Notes under the pieces: model-generated
What the model saw: the letters and a program-made list of their open reading frames with translations, nothing else
What the model was told of the DNA's origin: nothing
Database searches by the model: none
In this document: in pieces, positions 7,997 to 16,530 of the stretch
Layout: every line of letters begins with the position of its first letter
Position numbering within the stretch: the first letter of the stretch is position 1
Assembly (NCBI GenBank): GCA_021163905.1
Contig: JAGGTG010000165.1
Coordinates: forward strand, 1 to 19,249
From: Candidatus Aerophobota bacterium
GTDB lineage: Bacteria; Aerophobota; Aerophobia; Aerophobales; B3-G15
Reading direction: 5' to 3'
DNA length: 19,249 nucleotides
Program-made: the position numbers and the translations under genes

Positions 7997-7997
7997 T

Positions 7998-8516
7998 TTG
8001 GATTCTTTTGTTTTTATCCTGGAAGGTAAAGGAATATGGGTAGGGGTTATTGTTCAAAAAGACAGGTTGGAAAGAGTGGTACTCGGGAAAAATGAGCAGG
8101 AGGTAATTTCAAGACTCAGATCTTTGAAAGGCCCCCTTTTTTCCGATATGAAAAAAGAGCACAGAGAAATTGGCAATTTAGCTACAAGTATCAAAAAAGA
8201 TCTTGCCATGTATCTTTCTGGAAAAAGGATCGATTTTCTAAATTACCCTCTTCAACTTGATCTTTCACAAAAGGCAAGAAAAGTTCTTTTTGCAGTTAGA
8301 AAAATCCCATACGGGCAAGTTAGAAGCTACAGGTGGGTTGCCCGGAGTGTAAAAAGCAAGGGTTACCGTGCAGTGGGCCGTATTTTAAGTATTAACCCTT
8401 TTCCAATCATTATTCCCTGCCATAGAGTTATCCGCTCGGATGGGAAAATTGGTGGGTTCTCAGCAGGTGTTGAGATTAAAAGAAGGCTCTTGAGACTTGA
8501 AGGAGTTGCAGTTTAA
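7998..8516 (+). CDS. ogt: Methylated-DNA--[protein]-cysteine S-methyltransferase (O6-alkylguanine repair)
   Basis: This suicide enzyme removes alkyl groups from O6 of guanine, and from O4 of thymine, onto its own cysteine. The 172-aa protein has a poorly conserved N-terminal domain and a clear C-terminal catalytic domain. That domain begins with KVLFAVRKIPYGQVRSYRWVA (DNA-binding helix region), followed by RAVGRILSINPFPIIIPCHRVI with the acceptor Cys141 in PCHRV, and GGFSAG. All signature residues are present, so it should be active. Length matches Ogt-type proteins rather than the two-domain Ada regulator, as no Ada Cys-rich domain is present. The TTG start lies 1 nt after uvrC with Shine-Dalgarno GGGGAGA. 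It is the last gene of the repair run, and an independent promoter follows before secA. Confidence 0.95.
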   Translation: MDSFVFILEGKGIWVGVIVQKDRLERVVLGKNEQEVISRLRSLKGPLFSDMKKEHREIGNLATSIKKDLAMYLSGKRIDFLNYPLQLDLSQKARKVLFAVRKIPYGQVRSYRWVARSVKSKGYRAVGRILSINPFPIIIPCHRVIRSDGKIGGFSAGVEIKRRLLRLEGVAV

Positions 8517-8539
8517 TTTTATTTAATCTTTGAGATACC

Positions 8540-8567
8540 TTGCCTCTAAGTTTAAACGTGGTATAAT
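8540..8567 (+). promoter_or_regulatory. Extended -10 sigma70-type promoter for secA-ilvB
   Basis: The -35 element TTGCCT (8540-8545) is followed by a 16-bp spacer and a perfect -10 TATAAT (8562-8567). The -10 is preceded by TGG, giving the extended TGnTATAAT form. Transcription would start near 8574, leaving a leader of about 23 nt. It lies in the only sizeable gap (80 bp) on this strand between ogt and secA, just where a promoter is expected. Confidence 0.8.
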
Positions 8568-8580
8568 TATCTTCGAATGA

Positions 8581-8588
8581 AAAGGAGG
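8581..8588 (+). promoter_or_regulatory. Strong secA ribosome binding site
   Basis: AAAGGAGG ends 8 nt before the secA ATG at 8597 and fixes that start. It shows that this genome uses canonical Shine-Dalgarno initiation, which is relevant to judging the bamA start. Confidence 0.85.
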
Positions 8589-8596
8589 ATTTTACT

Positions 8597-11167
8597 ATGA
8601 TAGGCAATATGCTTGCCAAAATTTTTGGAACAAAACAGGAAAGAAATATTAAGAAACTCATGCCTCTTGTTAACAGGATAAATTCCTTGGAGAAAAAAAT
8701 TTCCAGACTATCAGATAAAGCCCTTAAGCTAAAAACCGATGAGTTTAAAAGCAGGATTGAAGATGGCGAGAGCCTGGATGATATTCTTCCTGAAGCTTTT
8801 GCAGTGGTAAGAGAGGCAGCAAAAAGAACCATTGGTCTTCGTCACCACGATGTCCAGTTAATTGGCGGGATAGTTTTGCATCAGGGAGCTATTGCTGAGA
8901 TGGCTAATGGAGAGGGAAAAACCCTTGTTGCTACTCTGGCAGCTTATCTTAATGCTCTCGATGGAAAAGGTGTTCATGTTGTTACAGTTAATGATTATCT
9001 TGCCCGACGGGATAAGGAATGGATGGGACCTGTTTATGAGTTTCTTGGTTTATCTGTTGGTGTTATTCAAAATGGAATGGGCCCTGCTGAACGTAGAAAA
9101 GCTTATCAGTGCGATATTACCTATGGAACCAATAATGAGTTTGGTTTTGACTATTTAAGGGATAATATGGCAACCAGCAAGGAGGAGCAGGTACAGCGAG
9201 GATTTAACTACGCAATAGTAGATGAGATTGACAGTATTCTTATTGATGAGGCTCGAACTCCTCTTATTATCTCTGGACCTGCAGAGGAATCTACAGAGCT
9301 TTACTACCATATTGACAGGCTGGTTCGTAGATTAAGGCGAGGAGTGGACTATGAGGTAGATGAAAAGGATCATACTGTAGCATTAACCGAGGAGGGTGTG
9401 AAAAAAGCCGAGAAGCTTCTGGGTGTAGATAATCTTTATCAGGATCCAAGAATGCAACTTGTGCATCATATAAATCAAGCTATACGTGCACATGAGCTTT
9501 ACCAGAGAGACAGGGATTATCTGGTAAAAGATGGAGAGGTGGTTATTATAGATGAGTTTACCGGTAGGTTAATGCCTGGTAGACGCTGGAGTGATGGTCT
9601 TCATCAGGCGGTAGAGGCAAAAGAGGGGGTAAGAATAAGAAATGAGAATCAAACCCTTGCAACTATTACACTGCAAAATTACTTCAGAATGTACAATAAA
9701 CTCTCTGGAATGACTGGAACAGCAGCTACTGAGGCTGAGGAATTTATGAAAATATATAACCTTGAGGTAGTTGTTATTCCTACTCATAAACCTTGCAGAA
9801 GGGAAGAGCTGGAAGACAAGATCTATCAAACTGAAAGAGCTAAATTTAAGGCTGTAATTGATAAAGTTGAGGAACTTTACAAAAAAGAACGTCCGGTTCT
9901 TGTTGGAACAAGATCAGTGGAAAAATCAGAAAAGCTATCCAGGATGTTAAGGGAAAGGGGAATCCCCCATACAGTTCTTAATGCAAAGTACCACGAGAAA
10001 GAAGCTCAAATAATAGCTCAGGCAGGACAGAAAAGGGCAGTAACTATAGCCACCAATATGGCAGGAAGGGGTACAGATATAAAACTGGGAGAAGGTGTGG
10101 CTGAGCTGGGAGGTCTTTATGTTATAGGAACAGAACGGCATGAATCACGTAGAATAGATAATCAGTTGAGAGGAAGAGCTGGACGTCAGGGAGCTCCAGG
10201 GACAGCTCAGTTTTATGTAAGTCTTGAGGATGAGCTAATGCGTATATTTGGATCGGAGAGAATTGCCTCGGTTATGGAGAGATTAAAAATCCCCGAAGAT
10301 CAACCCATAGAGCATCCCTGGATTACAAAAGCTTTAGAGAGAGCACAGCAGAGAGTTGAAAGGAGGAATTTTGAGATAAGAAAACAGCTACTTGAGTATG
10401 ATGATGTGATGAATCAGCAGCGAGAGATAATCTACAGGGAGAGGAATAAAGTTTTAGAAAATAAGGTTCTTAAAGAAGAAATATGGAATATGATAGAGGA
10501 TACAGTTAATTCCATAGTTTTGACTTATACAGATGAGAAAATTAGACCCGAGGAATGGGATGTAGCTGGTCTTGCTAAAAAAATCAGGAATGTTTTTACA
10601 GCAAGGATTTTTGGTGATGACCTTAAGGGAATCTACGATAGAGAAGAGATAAAGGATAAGATTCTTGAGGTGGTGAGAGAAACTTATAGGGAAAGGGAAA
10701 AGGAGTTAACCGAGCCTTTGATGAGGGAACTTGAAAGGATGATTTTACTGCATACCATTGATTCTCGCTGGAAAGATCATCTTTACGCCATGGACTCTCT
10801 TAAGGAGGGAATAGGCTTGAGGGGTTACGGGCAAAGGGATCCTTTGGTTGAGTATAAAAGAGAAGCCTATCAGATGTTTGAGGATCTTACCGAGAGGATA
10901 AAAGAAGAGGTAGCAGAACTTGTATTTAAAGTTCAGGTTTCAATAAAGCCCTCTATACGGAAGGTTCAAGATAAACAAAATGAGAGAGTGTTTAAACCAG
11001 CTATGGTAGGGGTAGGTGGAGGAAATAGTATCACTGAAAATGTTCATTCCAAGAGAAAAAAATCCCCCAAGGGAAAGGCAAAGTTTAAGGTTAAAGTTGG
11101 ACGGAATGATCCCTGCCCCTGTGGAAGTGGCAAGAAATACAAATACTGTTGCGGGAGAAATAAGTAG
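8597..11167 (+). CDS. secA: Preprotein translocase ATPase SecA
   Basis: SecA is the peripheral membrane motor that drives unfolded preproteins, including outer-membrane proteins such as BamA clients, through SecYEG. The 856-aa length is typical. Nucleotide-binding domain 1 has MANGEGKT (Walker A, residues about 102-109) and the DEAD-type box DEIDSILIDEART near residue 205. The preprotein cross-linking domain follows, then the second helicase-like domain with MAGRGTDIKLG, QLRGRAGRQG and the helical scaffold region (EYDDVMNQQREIIY). The tail is a SEC-C zinc motif (CPCGSGKKYKYCC), used for SecB, ribosome or lipid contact. The start is well supported by an AAAGGAGG site and an extended -10 promoter just upstream. 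ilvB follows after 17 nt and probably shares the transcript. Confidence 0.98.
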   Translation: MIGNMLAKIFGTKQERNIKKLMPLVNRINSLEKKISRLSDKALKLKTDEFKSRIEDGESLDDILPEAFAVVREAAKRTIGLRHHDVQLIGGIVLHQGAIAEMANGEGKTLVATLAAYLNALDGKGVHVVTVNDYLARRDKEWMGPVYEFLGLSVGVIQNGMGPAERRKAYQCDITYGTNNEFGFDYLRDNMATSKEEQVQRGFNYAIVDEIDSILIDEARTPLIISGPAEESTELYYHIDRLVRRLRRGVDYEVDEKDHTVALTEEGVKKAEKLLGVDNLYQDPRMQLVHHINQAIRAHELYQRDRDYLVKDGEVVIIDEFTGRLMPGRRWSDGLHQAVEAKEGVRIRNENQTLATITLQNYFRMYNKLSGMTGTAATEAEEFMKIYNLEVVVIPTHKPCRREELEDKIYQTERAKFKAVIDKVEELYKKERPVLVGTRSVEKSEKLSRMLRERGIPHTVLNAKYHEKEAQIIAQAGQKRAVTIATNMAGRGTDIKLGEGVAELGGLYVIGTERHESRRIDNQLRGRAGRQGAPGTAQFYVSLEDELMRIFGSERIASVMERLKIPEDQPIEHPWITKALERAQQRVERRNFEIRKQLLEYDDVMNQQREIIYRERNKVLENKVLKEEIWNMIEDTVNSIVLTYTDEKIRPEEWDVAGLAKKIRNVFTARIFGDDLKGIYDREEIKDKILEVVRETYREREKELTEPLMRELERMILLHTIDSRWKDHLYAMDSLKEGIGLRGYGQRDPLVEYKREAYQMFEDLTERIKEEVAELVFKVQVSIKPSIRKVQDKQNERVFKPAMVGVGGGNSITENVHSKRKKSPKGKAKFKVKVGRNDPCPCGSGKKYKYCCGRNK

Positions 11168-11184
11168 ATGTGGAGGGATAAAAG

Positions 11185-12861
11185 GTGAAAAAAAGAACAG
11201 GTGCTGAAATAGTAGTTGAGGCTTTAATTAAGGAAGGGATTAAGGTTATATTTGGATATCCTGGTGGGGCGGTAATTCCCATTTATGATGTTTTATATGA
11301 TACTCCTCAAATTCGCCATATTTTAACAAGACATGAACAGGCAGCTGCTCATGCTGCTGATGGATATGCAAGGGCTACAGGAAAAGTAGGGGTGTGTCTT
11401 GCAACTTCCGGACCAGGAGCCACCAATCTTGTTACCGGCCTTGCAACCGCTTATATGGATTCTGTTCCTCTGGTTGCTTTTACCGGGCAGGTTCCAACTT
11501 CTATGATAGGGAATGATTCTTTTCAGGAAGCTAATATAACGGGAATAACTTATTCAATTACCAAACATAACTACCTGGTTAAAGATATTGATGAACTTCC
11601 CCGCATCTTAAAGGAAGCTTTTTATATAGCAAGTACCGGTCGTCCTGGACCTGTCCTTGTGGATCTGCCAAAGGATATTCAAAATTCCAAAACCGATGCA
11701 GTATATCCAAAGGAAATTAGTATAAGAAGTTATCGTCCTCATTACGAGGGGAATCCTAAGCAAATTAAACTGGCGGCTAATATTATAGATAAATCCGAGT
11801 CGCCTGTTATCTATGCTGGAGGAGGGATAATTTCCTCTGGAGCATCTAAGGAGCTTTACGAGTTTGCCCACCATAATAATATTCCAGTTACAACTACTCT
11901 TATGGGTCTTGGTGCATTTCCCGAGGATGATCCTCTCTCTCTTAAGATGTTAGGAATGCATGGAACACGTTATGCAAACTATGCAATTACCGAGGCCGAT
12001 TTAATAATTGCCGTTGGAGCAAGATTTGATGATAGAGTAACCGGAGATGTGTCTGAGTTTGCTCCTCGGGCAAAGATCATTCATATTGATATTGATCCAA
12101 CAGCTATAAGTAAAAGTGTGAGGGTAGATATTCCTATAGTGGGGGATGCCAAGGAGATACTTCCCAGGATCAATGCTCTTACAAAGGGTAAAAAAAGGGA
12201 AGCCTGGCATCGAAAAATTGCCAGATGGAAAGAAAAATACCCTTTAAAATACAACAATGACGGCAAACTAAAGCCTCAGTTTGTTGTGGAAAAAATCTAT
12301 GAACTTACAAAAGGTAAGGCTATAATTGCTACAGAGGTTGGACAGAATCAGATGTGGGCAGCTCAGTTTTACCGCTATACTCGCCCCCGCAGTTTCATCT
12401 CCTCTGGGGGGCTTGGAACCATGGGTTACGGTTTTCCTGCCTCAATTGGAGCTCAACTTGGCAGGCCAGATGAGGTTGTTTTTGATATAGCAGGGGATGG
12501 CAGTTTTCAGATGAATATTCAGGAACTTGCAACTGTTGCAAGGTACAACATACCTGTTAAAGTTGCCATCTTAAATAACGGCTATCTTGGGATGGTTCGC
12601 CAGTGGCAGGAGCTTTTTTACAACAGACGTTACTCACAGGTGGAGCTTTCCGGAAGTCCTGACTTTGTGAGTATTGCAAGGTCCTATGGGGTAAAGGGGA
12701 TAAGGGTTGAAAAATGTGAACAGGTGGAACCTGCTCTGAAAGAAGCTCTTTCTACTCCAGGCCCTGTAGTAATTGATTTTAGAGTTGAACCTGAGGAAAA
12801 TGTCTATCCTATGGTTCCTGCTGGAGCTGCTCTTACTGAGATGTTAGATGGCCTTGCCTGA
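11185..12861 (+). CDS. ilvB: Acetolactate synthase (acetohydroxyacid synthase) large subunit
   Basis: This thiamine diphosphate enzyme condenses two pyruvates, or pyruvate with 2-oxobutyrate, in the first common step of valine, leucine and isoleucine synthesis. The 558-aa protein has the full layout. The PYR domain has GYPGGAVIPIYD and the catalytic Glu51 in RHEQAAAHAADG. The central FAD-type domain lies at about residues 190-330, and the PP domain carries GDGSFQMN near residue 437 and LNNGYLGMVRQWQ for Mg-ThDP. FQEANITGIT matches anabolic AHAS rather than other ThDP oxidases. The start is GTG with GGAGGG upstream, 17 nt after secA. The regulatory small subunit ilvN, often adjacent, is missing here: the next gene is on the other strand. 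Either ilvN is elsewhere or the enzyme works without it. Confidence 0.95.
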   Translation: MKKRTGAEIVVEALIKEGIKVIFGYPGGAVIPIYDVLYDTPQIRHILTRHEQAAAHAADGYARATGKVGVCLATSGPGATNLVTGLATAYMDSVPLVAFTGQVPTSMIGNDSFQEANITGITYSITKHNYLVKDIDELPRILKEAFYIASTGRPGPVLVDLPKDIQNSKTDAVYPKEISIRSYRPHYEGNPKQIKLAANIIDKSESPVIYAGGGIISSGASKELYEFAHHNNIPVTTTLMGLGAFPEDDPLSLKMLGMHGTRYANYAITEADLIIAVGARFDDRVTGDVSEFAPRAKIIHIDIDPTAISKSVRVDIPIVGDAKEILPRINALTKGKKREAWHRKIARWKEKYPLKYNNDGKLKPQFVVEKIYELTKGKAIIATEVGQNQMWAAQFYRYTRPRSFISSGGLGTMGYGFPASIGAQLGRPDEVVFDIAGDGSFQMNIQELATVARYNIPVKVAILNNGYLGMVRQWQELFYNRRYSQVELSGSPDFVSIARSYGVKGIRVEKCEQVEPALKEALSTPGPVVIDFRVEPEENVYPMVPAGAALTEMLDGLA

Positions 12862-12929
12862 GGAGATAGTAACTCTGAACTCTCAACAATTTTTATTGAT
12901 TTTAATGTATAAAACTTTAAAAAGAGTCA

Positions 12930-15026
12930 CTATTCTACTTTTATCTTTTTATTTTCTCTCTTTGCCTCATACATTGCTTTATCAGCTACCCCGATAACAT
13001 CCTCATTATTTTTTGAGTCGGTTATTCCAATACTTACCGTGATCTTGTATTTTTTATAGAGTTTTAAATAGATCTCCTGGGATATTCTCTCAGCTACATT
13101 TTTTGCCTGGCTCTTGGGAGTATGGGGGAGTAAAATTACAAATTCATCTCCTCCGTATCTGTAGGCAGAATCTGTTTTGCGTAAGTTTTTCTTTAAGATT
13201 TTGCCAATTATCTGTAAAATTTTATCTCCTTCAGGATGACCATAGGTATCATTACAGCATTTAAAGTTATCTATATCAAGATACAGTACAGAGTAAACCT
13301 CCCTGTATCTTTCGCTTCTCATTTTTTGTTCTTTCAGTTTTTCCTGGAGGTATCGGTAATTATAAAGATCTGTTAGGTAATCTTTCCGGATAAGTTCTCG
13401 AAGCTCCTCTTCAAGTCTGATTTTAGCAATACCAGCTGCTATTTCCTCTGACAGGGAGTTAATTAGTTCTCTATCCTGGGGTGATATATCTTTTCCTGAT
13501 CTTACAACGATTTGAAGTACACCCTCTAATTTGTTTTTACTTATTAAGGGAACCGAATAAATCTTGCTTAAATTGTATTTTTCACAAAGATCCAGGGCGT
13601 ATTTTGTCAATTGGTGTCTTTTCATATTTTCAATATATAAAGGCTCTTTTTTAATAGCACAAAAGGATGCTACTCCCACAGATCCTTCTTTAACCTTCTG
13701 CTTTTTAATAGTTTTTTTCAGTAGATCCTTTGGATAACCTATTTGTCCGGATATAACAAGGCTGTTATCATCTGGCCTGTAAACCAGTAAGTTTGCAAGA
13801 TCGTATTTTATTATGTTATTTAAAGCTGTTAAGATTTTAACAGATAGTTCCTTTAAGTTCTTGGACTCACTTACAGCTTTCCCGAGTTCTCTGTACATGA
13901 TGAAAAGCTTTTTAATCTTCTGTTCTGTTTGTTTTCGCTCAGTTATGTCCTGAAATAGTCCTATAGTTCCAACAATTTTTCCATTTTTATTTCTCCAGGG
14001 TGTTGCCAAAAGAGCTAAATCAATTATCTTTCCATCTTTTCTTCGTATTTTTACCTCATATTCACTTGTTTTGCCTCTTTTTCTATTTTCGGTTTCCTCT
14101 AAGATCCTTTTAAAATCCTCCTCAGGGACAAGTTGTTTAAGATTCATTCCCACAAGTTCATCTTTGGAGTAACCTGAGATTTTGCAGGCCGCCTTATTTG
14201 CAAAAATAATTTTTTCATCAAAGTCAACAACTGCAAAACCTTCCTGGATAGTTTCCACAAGAGTTTTGTATTTTTCCAGACTTCTTATAAGTTCCTTTTC
14301 CACTTCCTTTTGTTCAGTAATGTCCCTGATATTACCAATAATTGCGTTTTTCCCTTTATATCTAACAAGTGTTGGTAAATTCTCTATCCATACCTGTTTC
14401 CCATCCTTTCTTATAGCTTTAAATTCAAATCTTGATGGAATACCTGAGATATCTCCCTTGAGTGCCATATTGGTCATCTCTTCTACTTTTTTTCTGTAAT
14501 CCGGATGAATAAGATCAAGATAGTTCATTGATAGAAGCTCTTTCTCTGTATATCCTGATAAATCCTGCATAGCTTTATTTACAAATATGAGTCTTCCATC
14601 CTGGAATATATAGATGCCACCAGCTGTTCCATTTACAAGTATTCTGTATATTTCTTCTCTCCTTTTCTTCTCAGTTATATCCCTTGCAATAACCTGAAAG
14701 GATCTTTCTCCCGGGATAGGAAAGTAAATGTTATGAAAGTATCGGTCATCTCTTGAATCTTCAAATATCTGGGGTTTTCCCTCCTTAATTGCCTTTTTCC
14801 CTATCTGTAATCTTTTTTCTGCCAGCTTCTCTGGCATAACATCGAAAAAGGACTTACCTATAAGTTTTTCCCTTTCAATACCAAAACTTTTAGCCATTGC
14901 AAAATTGGCATATAAAAACTTTCCTTCCTCACTTACCTTGGCAATAAGATCCGGAGAGCTATCAAGGATTAATTTGTATTTTCCTTCAGCATCTGCTAAT
15001 TTGATGGTGGTAGAATGGATTCCCAT
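12930..15026 (-). CDS. Multi-sensor diguanylate cyclase (PAS-PAS-PAS-GAF-GGDEF)
   Basis: The protein makes c-di-GMP from two GTP under control of sensory domains. From the ATG at 15026 (698 aa), three PAS domains lie at about residues 15-118, 124-238 and 250-364, each ending in a DITE(K/Q/R)K linker helix. A GAF domain follows (about 383-533), then a GGDEF domain (543-698) with LDIDNFK, the intact GGDEF motif at 625-629 (nt 13140-13154) and an inhibitory-site RKTD five residues before it. There is no EAL or HD-GYP domain and no membrane segment, so it is a cytoplasmic cyclase with product feedback. The PAS cofactor, if any, cannot be read from sequence. I chose ATG 15026 because AGAGG lies 5 nt upstream; an in-frame GTG at 15047 would overlap rnz by 8 nt. 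It is the last gene of the fdhA-mobA-rnz run. Confidence 0.93.
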   Translation of the reverse strand: MGIHSTTIKLADAEGKYKLILDSSPDLIAKVSEEGKFLYANFAMAKSFGIEREKLIGKSFFDVMPEKLAEKRLQIGKKAIKEGKPQIFEDSRDDRYFHNIYFPIPGERSFQVIARDITEKKRREEIYRILVNGTAGGIYIFQDGRLIFVNKAMQDLSGYTEKELLSMNYLDLIHPDYRKKVEEMTNMALKGDISGIPSRFEFKAIRKDGKQVWIENLPTLVRYKGKNAIIGNIRDITEQKEVEKELIRSLEKYKTLVETIQEGFAVVDFDEKIIFANKAACKISGYSKDELVGMNLKQLVPEEDFKRILEETENRKRGKTSEYEVKIRRKDGKIIDLALLATPWRNKNGKIVGTIGLFQDITERKQTEQKIKKLFIMYRELGKAVSESKNLKELSVKILTALNNIIKYDLANLLVYRPDDNSLVISGQIGYPKDLLKKTIKKQKVKEGSVGVASFCAIKKEPLYIENMKRHQLTKYALDLCEKYNLSKIYSVPLISKNKLEGVLQIVVRSGKDISPQDRELINSLSEEIAAGIAKIRLEEELRELIRKDYLTDLYNYRYLQEKLKEQKMRSERYREVYSVLYLDIDNFKCCNDTYGHPEGDKILQIIGKILKKNLRKTDSAYRYGGDEFVILLPHTPKSQAKNVAERISQEIYLKLYKKYKITVSIGITDSKNNEDVIGVADKAMYEAKRENKKIKVE

Positions 15027-15039
15027 TTTTTCCTCTTCA

Positions 15040-15957
15040 CTAAACACTGATCTTCATAAAATCTTCTGCTATTTCCAGATCTGGATAGATCTTTATCATT
15101 TTTTTTAATTTTTCTTTATCCTTGTACCTTCTACTTATGTGGGTCAGTATAATTTTTTTAACTTTTATTTTTTTCATCATCCCTAAAACATCTTCAAATG
15201 AGGCATGTCCGTAGTCCTCAAATGACTCACCGTCAAAGTTAAAATAAGTACAATCCTGGATTAATAAATCGGCATTTTCAGCTAATTTAATTAGATTATC
15301 GCATATTCTGGTATCACCTGAGTATACTACTTTCTTTCCCTTTCTAACTTTAGAGATGTTCTCGAGTTTAATCTCCTTTCCTTTAAAGATTACCCTCCCT
15401 TTTTCCTTAATTTCTCTATAAATTATTCCCTTATCCGGAAGTCCAAGTCGCCTTATTTTTTCCTTATCGATGAGGATCTTATCTTTCTCTAAAAAAGCAT
15501 ACCCAACCGCAGGAACAAAGTGCTCTACAGGAGTTGATACAATTTTAAAATCATCCGTATCTACAAGCTGTGTTATGGATTTTCCCTTATCTGGAACATC
15601 CTTCAGAATAATTTTAAACTCTCTTGAGAAATAACCGATGTTTAAAAGGGCCTTTGCTCTTTTTACATCTGGAGCAAATATGGTTAGAGGTTCTTTTCTA
15701 TTTTCAAACCCCATAGTATCCACCAGCCCTGGAAGACCAAGATAATGATCTCCATGCCAGTGGGTTATAAAAATCTCATTTATTTTCATAAAATTTAAAT
15801 TGGCGAAAAGTATCTGCCTTTGTGTTCCCTCACCACAGTCAAATAAATAACAAAACTCCTCTCCTCCTCTGTAGACAAGGTATATGGCTGGGTGGGCTCT
15901 TTCTCGAGTTGGAACCCCTGCTGTTGTTCCTAAAATGGTAACCTCAATTTTAGCCAT
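15040..15957 (-). CDS. rnz: Ribonuclease Z (tRNA 3' endonuclease)
   Basis: RNase Z cleaves the 3' trailer of pre-tRNAs, mainly those without an encoded CCA. The 305-aa metallo-beta-lactamase protein is the usual short form. The zinc motif THWHGDHYLG is at residues 65-74, preceded by LGTTAGVPT and LFDCGEGTQRQ, the typical tRNase Z opening. Further ligands are in PVEHFVPAVGYAF, YSGDTR and LTHISRRY. The YFNFDG segment and the long insertion after GYAF match the RNase Z flexible arm region rather than a generic hydrolase. The start overlaps the mobA stop by 8 nt without a clear Shine-Dalgarno, so translation is probably coupled. The diguanylate cyclase ATG begins 13 nt after its stop. Functional call is secure. 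Confidence 0.95.
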   Translation of the reverse strand: MAKIEVTILGTTAGVPTRERAHPAIYLVYRGGEEFCYLFDCGEGTQRQILFANLNFMKINEIFITHWHGDHYLGLPGLVDTMGFENRKEPLTIFAPDVKRAKALLNIGYFSREFKIILKDVPDKGKSITQLVDTDDFKIVSTPVEHFVPAVGYAFLEKDKILIDKEKIRRLGLPDKGIIYREIKEKGRVIFKGKEIKLENISKVRKGKKVVYSGDTRICDNLIKLAENADLLIQDCTYFNFDGESFEDYGHASFEDVLGMMKKIKVKKIILTHISRRYKDKEKLKKMIKIYPDLEIAEDFMKISV

Positions 15958-16528
15958 GGAGATTTTTTGTTAACTCTAACATCTTGGGAGTGTTAAGATT
16001 AAAAAAAGAAAGAAGATTAGGATCGTACCTTCTTATTGTGCTTTCTGAAAGGTATATGCATCTAACCTCTGGGAAAAAATTTTTAATCTTCAAATCACCC
16101 TTTCTCAAATGTTGCCTTATAACACCAATACACCTTTTTGAATAGATACTGTGCAAGGGTTCCAGAAAACCACCAACTACGGGAACAACTACATCATTAT
16201 CTTTTATTGTGGATCTCATAAATTTAACCAAGTCAGGGTTTAAAAAGGGCATATCACACCCACAGATAAAATTATAATAATCTTTTGAATAAAAAAGTCC
16301 CGTATAAATTCCTCCCAGCGGTCCCTTCCCGGGGATTATATCCTTTACTATTTTAACCCTTAAGAATTTATATCTATGAGGATTATCTGTAACTACAATG
16401 ATTTTCTCAACCACGGATTTTAAAGATTCTACAACCATCTGTATAATATATTTTTCGCCAATTTTAAGAAAAGCTTTATCCTTACCTATACGCCTGCTTT
16501 TCCCTCCGGATAGAATTATTCCTGTCAT
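15950..16528 (-). CDS. mobA: Molybdenum cofactor guanylyltransferase MobA
   Basis: MobA joins GMP from GTP to molybdopterin, giving the guanine dinucleotide form used by formate dehydrogenases and other DMSO-reductase-family enzymes. The 192-aa protein has the signature nucleotide-binding loop LSGGKSRRIGKDKAF (residues 6-20), KGPLGGIYTGL (residues 68-78), the metal-binding CDMPFL with Asp92, and EPLHSIYS near residue 122. Length fits MobA. There is no extra MobB domain. It begins 2 nt after the formate dehydrogenase stop, so cofactor finishing and apoenzyme are made from one transcript. The end overlaps rnz by 8 nt. Confidence 0.95.
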   Translation of the reverse strand: MTGIILSGGKSRRIGKDKAFLKIGEKYIIQMVVESLKSVVEKIIVVTDNPHRYKFLRVKIVKDIIPGKGPLGGIYTGLFYSKDYYNFICGCDMPFLNPDLVKFMRSTIKDNDVVVPVVGGFLEPLHSIYSKRCIGVIRQHLRKGDLKIKNFFPEVRCIYLSESTIRRYDPNLLSFFNLNTPKMLELTKNLHG

Positions 16529-16530
16529 AA

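Noticed and set aside
8892..9158. 88-codon open frame inside secA on the same strand, and many other open frames opposite real genes
   Set aside because: They lie wholly inside strongly conserved genes in other frames, lack ribosome sites and have no recognisable domain.
12866..12933. Inverted repeat ATAGTaACTCT / AGAGTcACTAT as a bidirectional terminator
   Set aside because: The loop is about 47 nt, there is a central mismatch and no GC-rich stem with a T-tract directly after; the right arm overlaps the cyclase stop codon.
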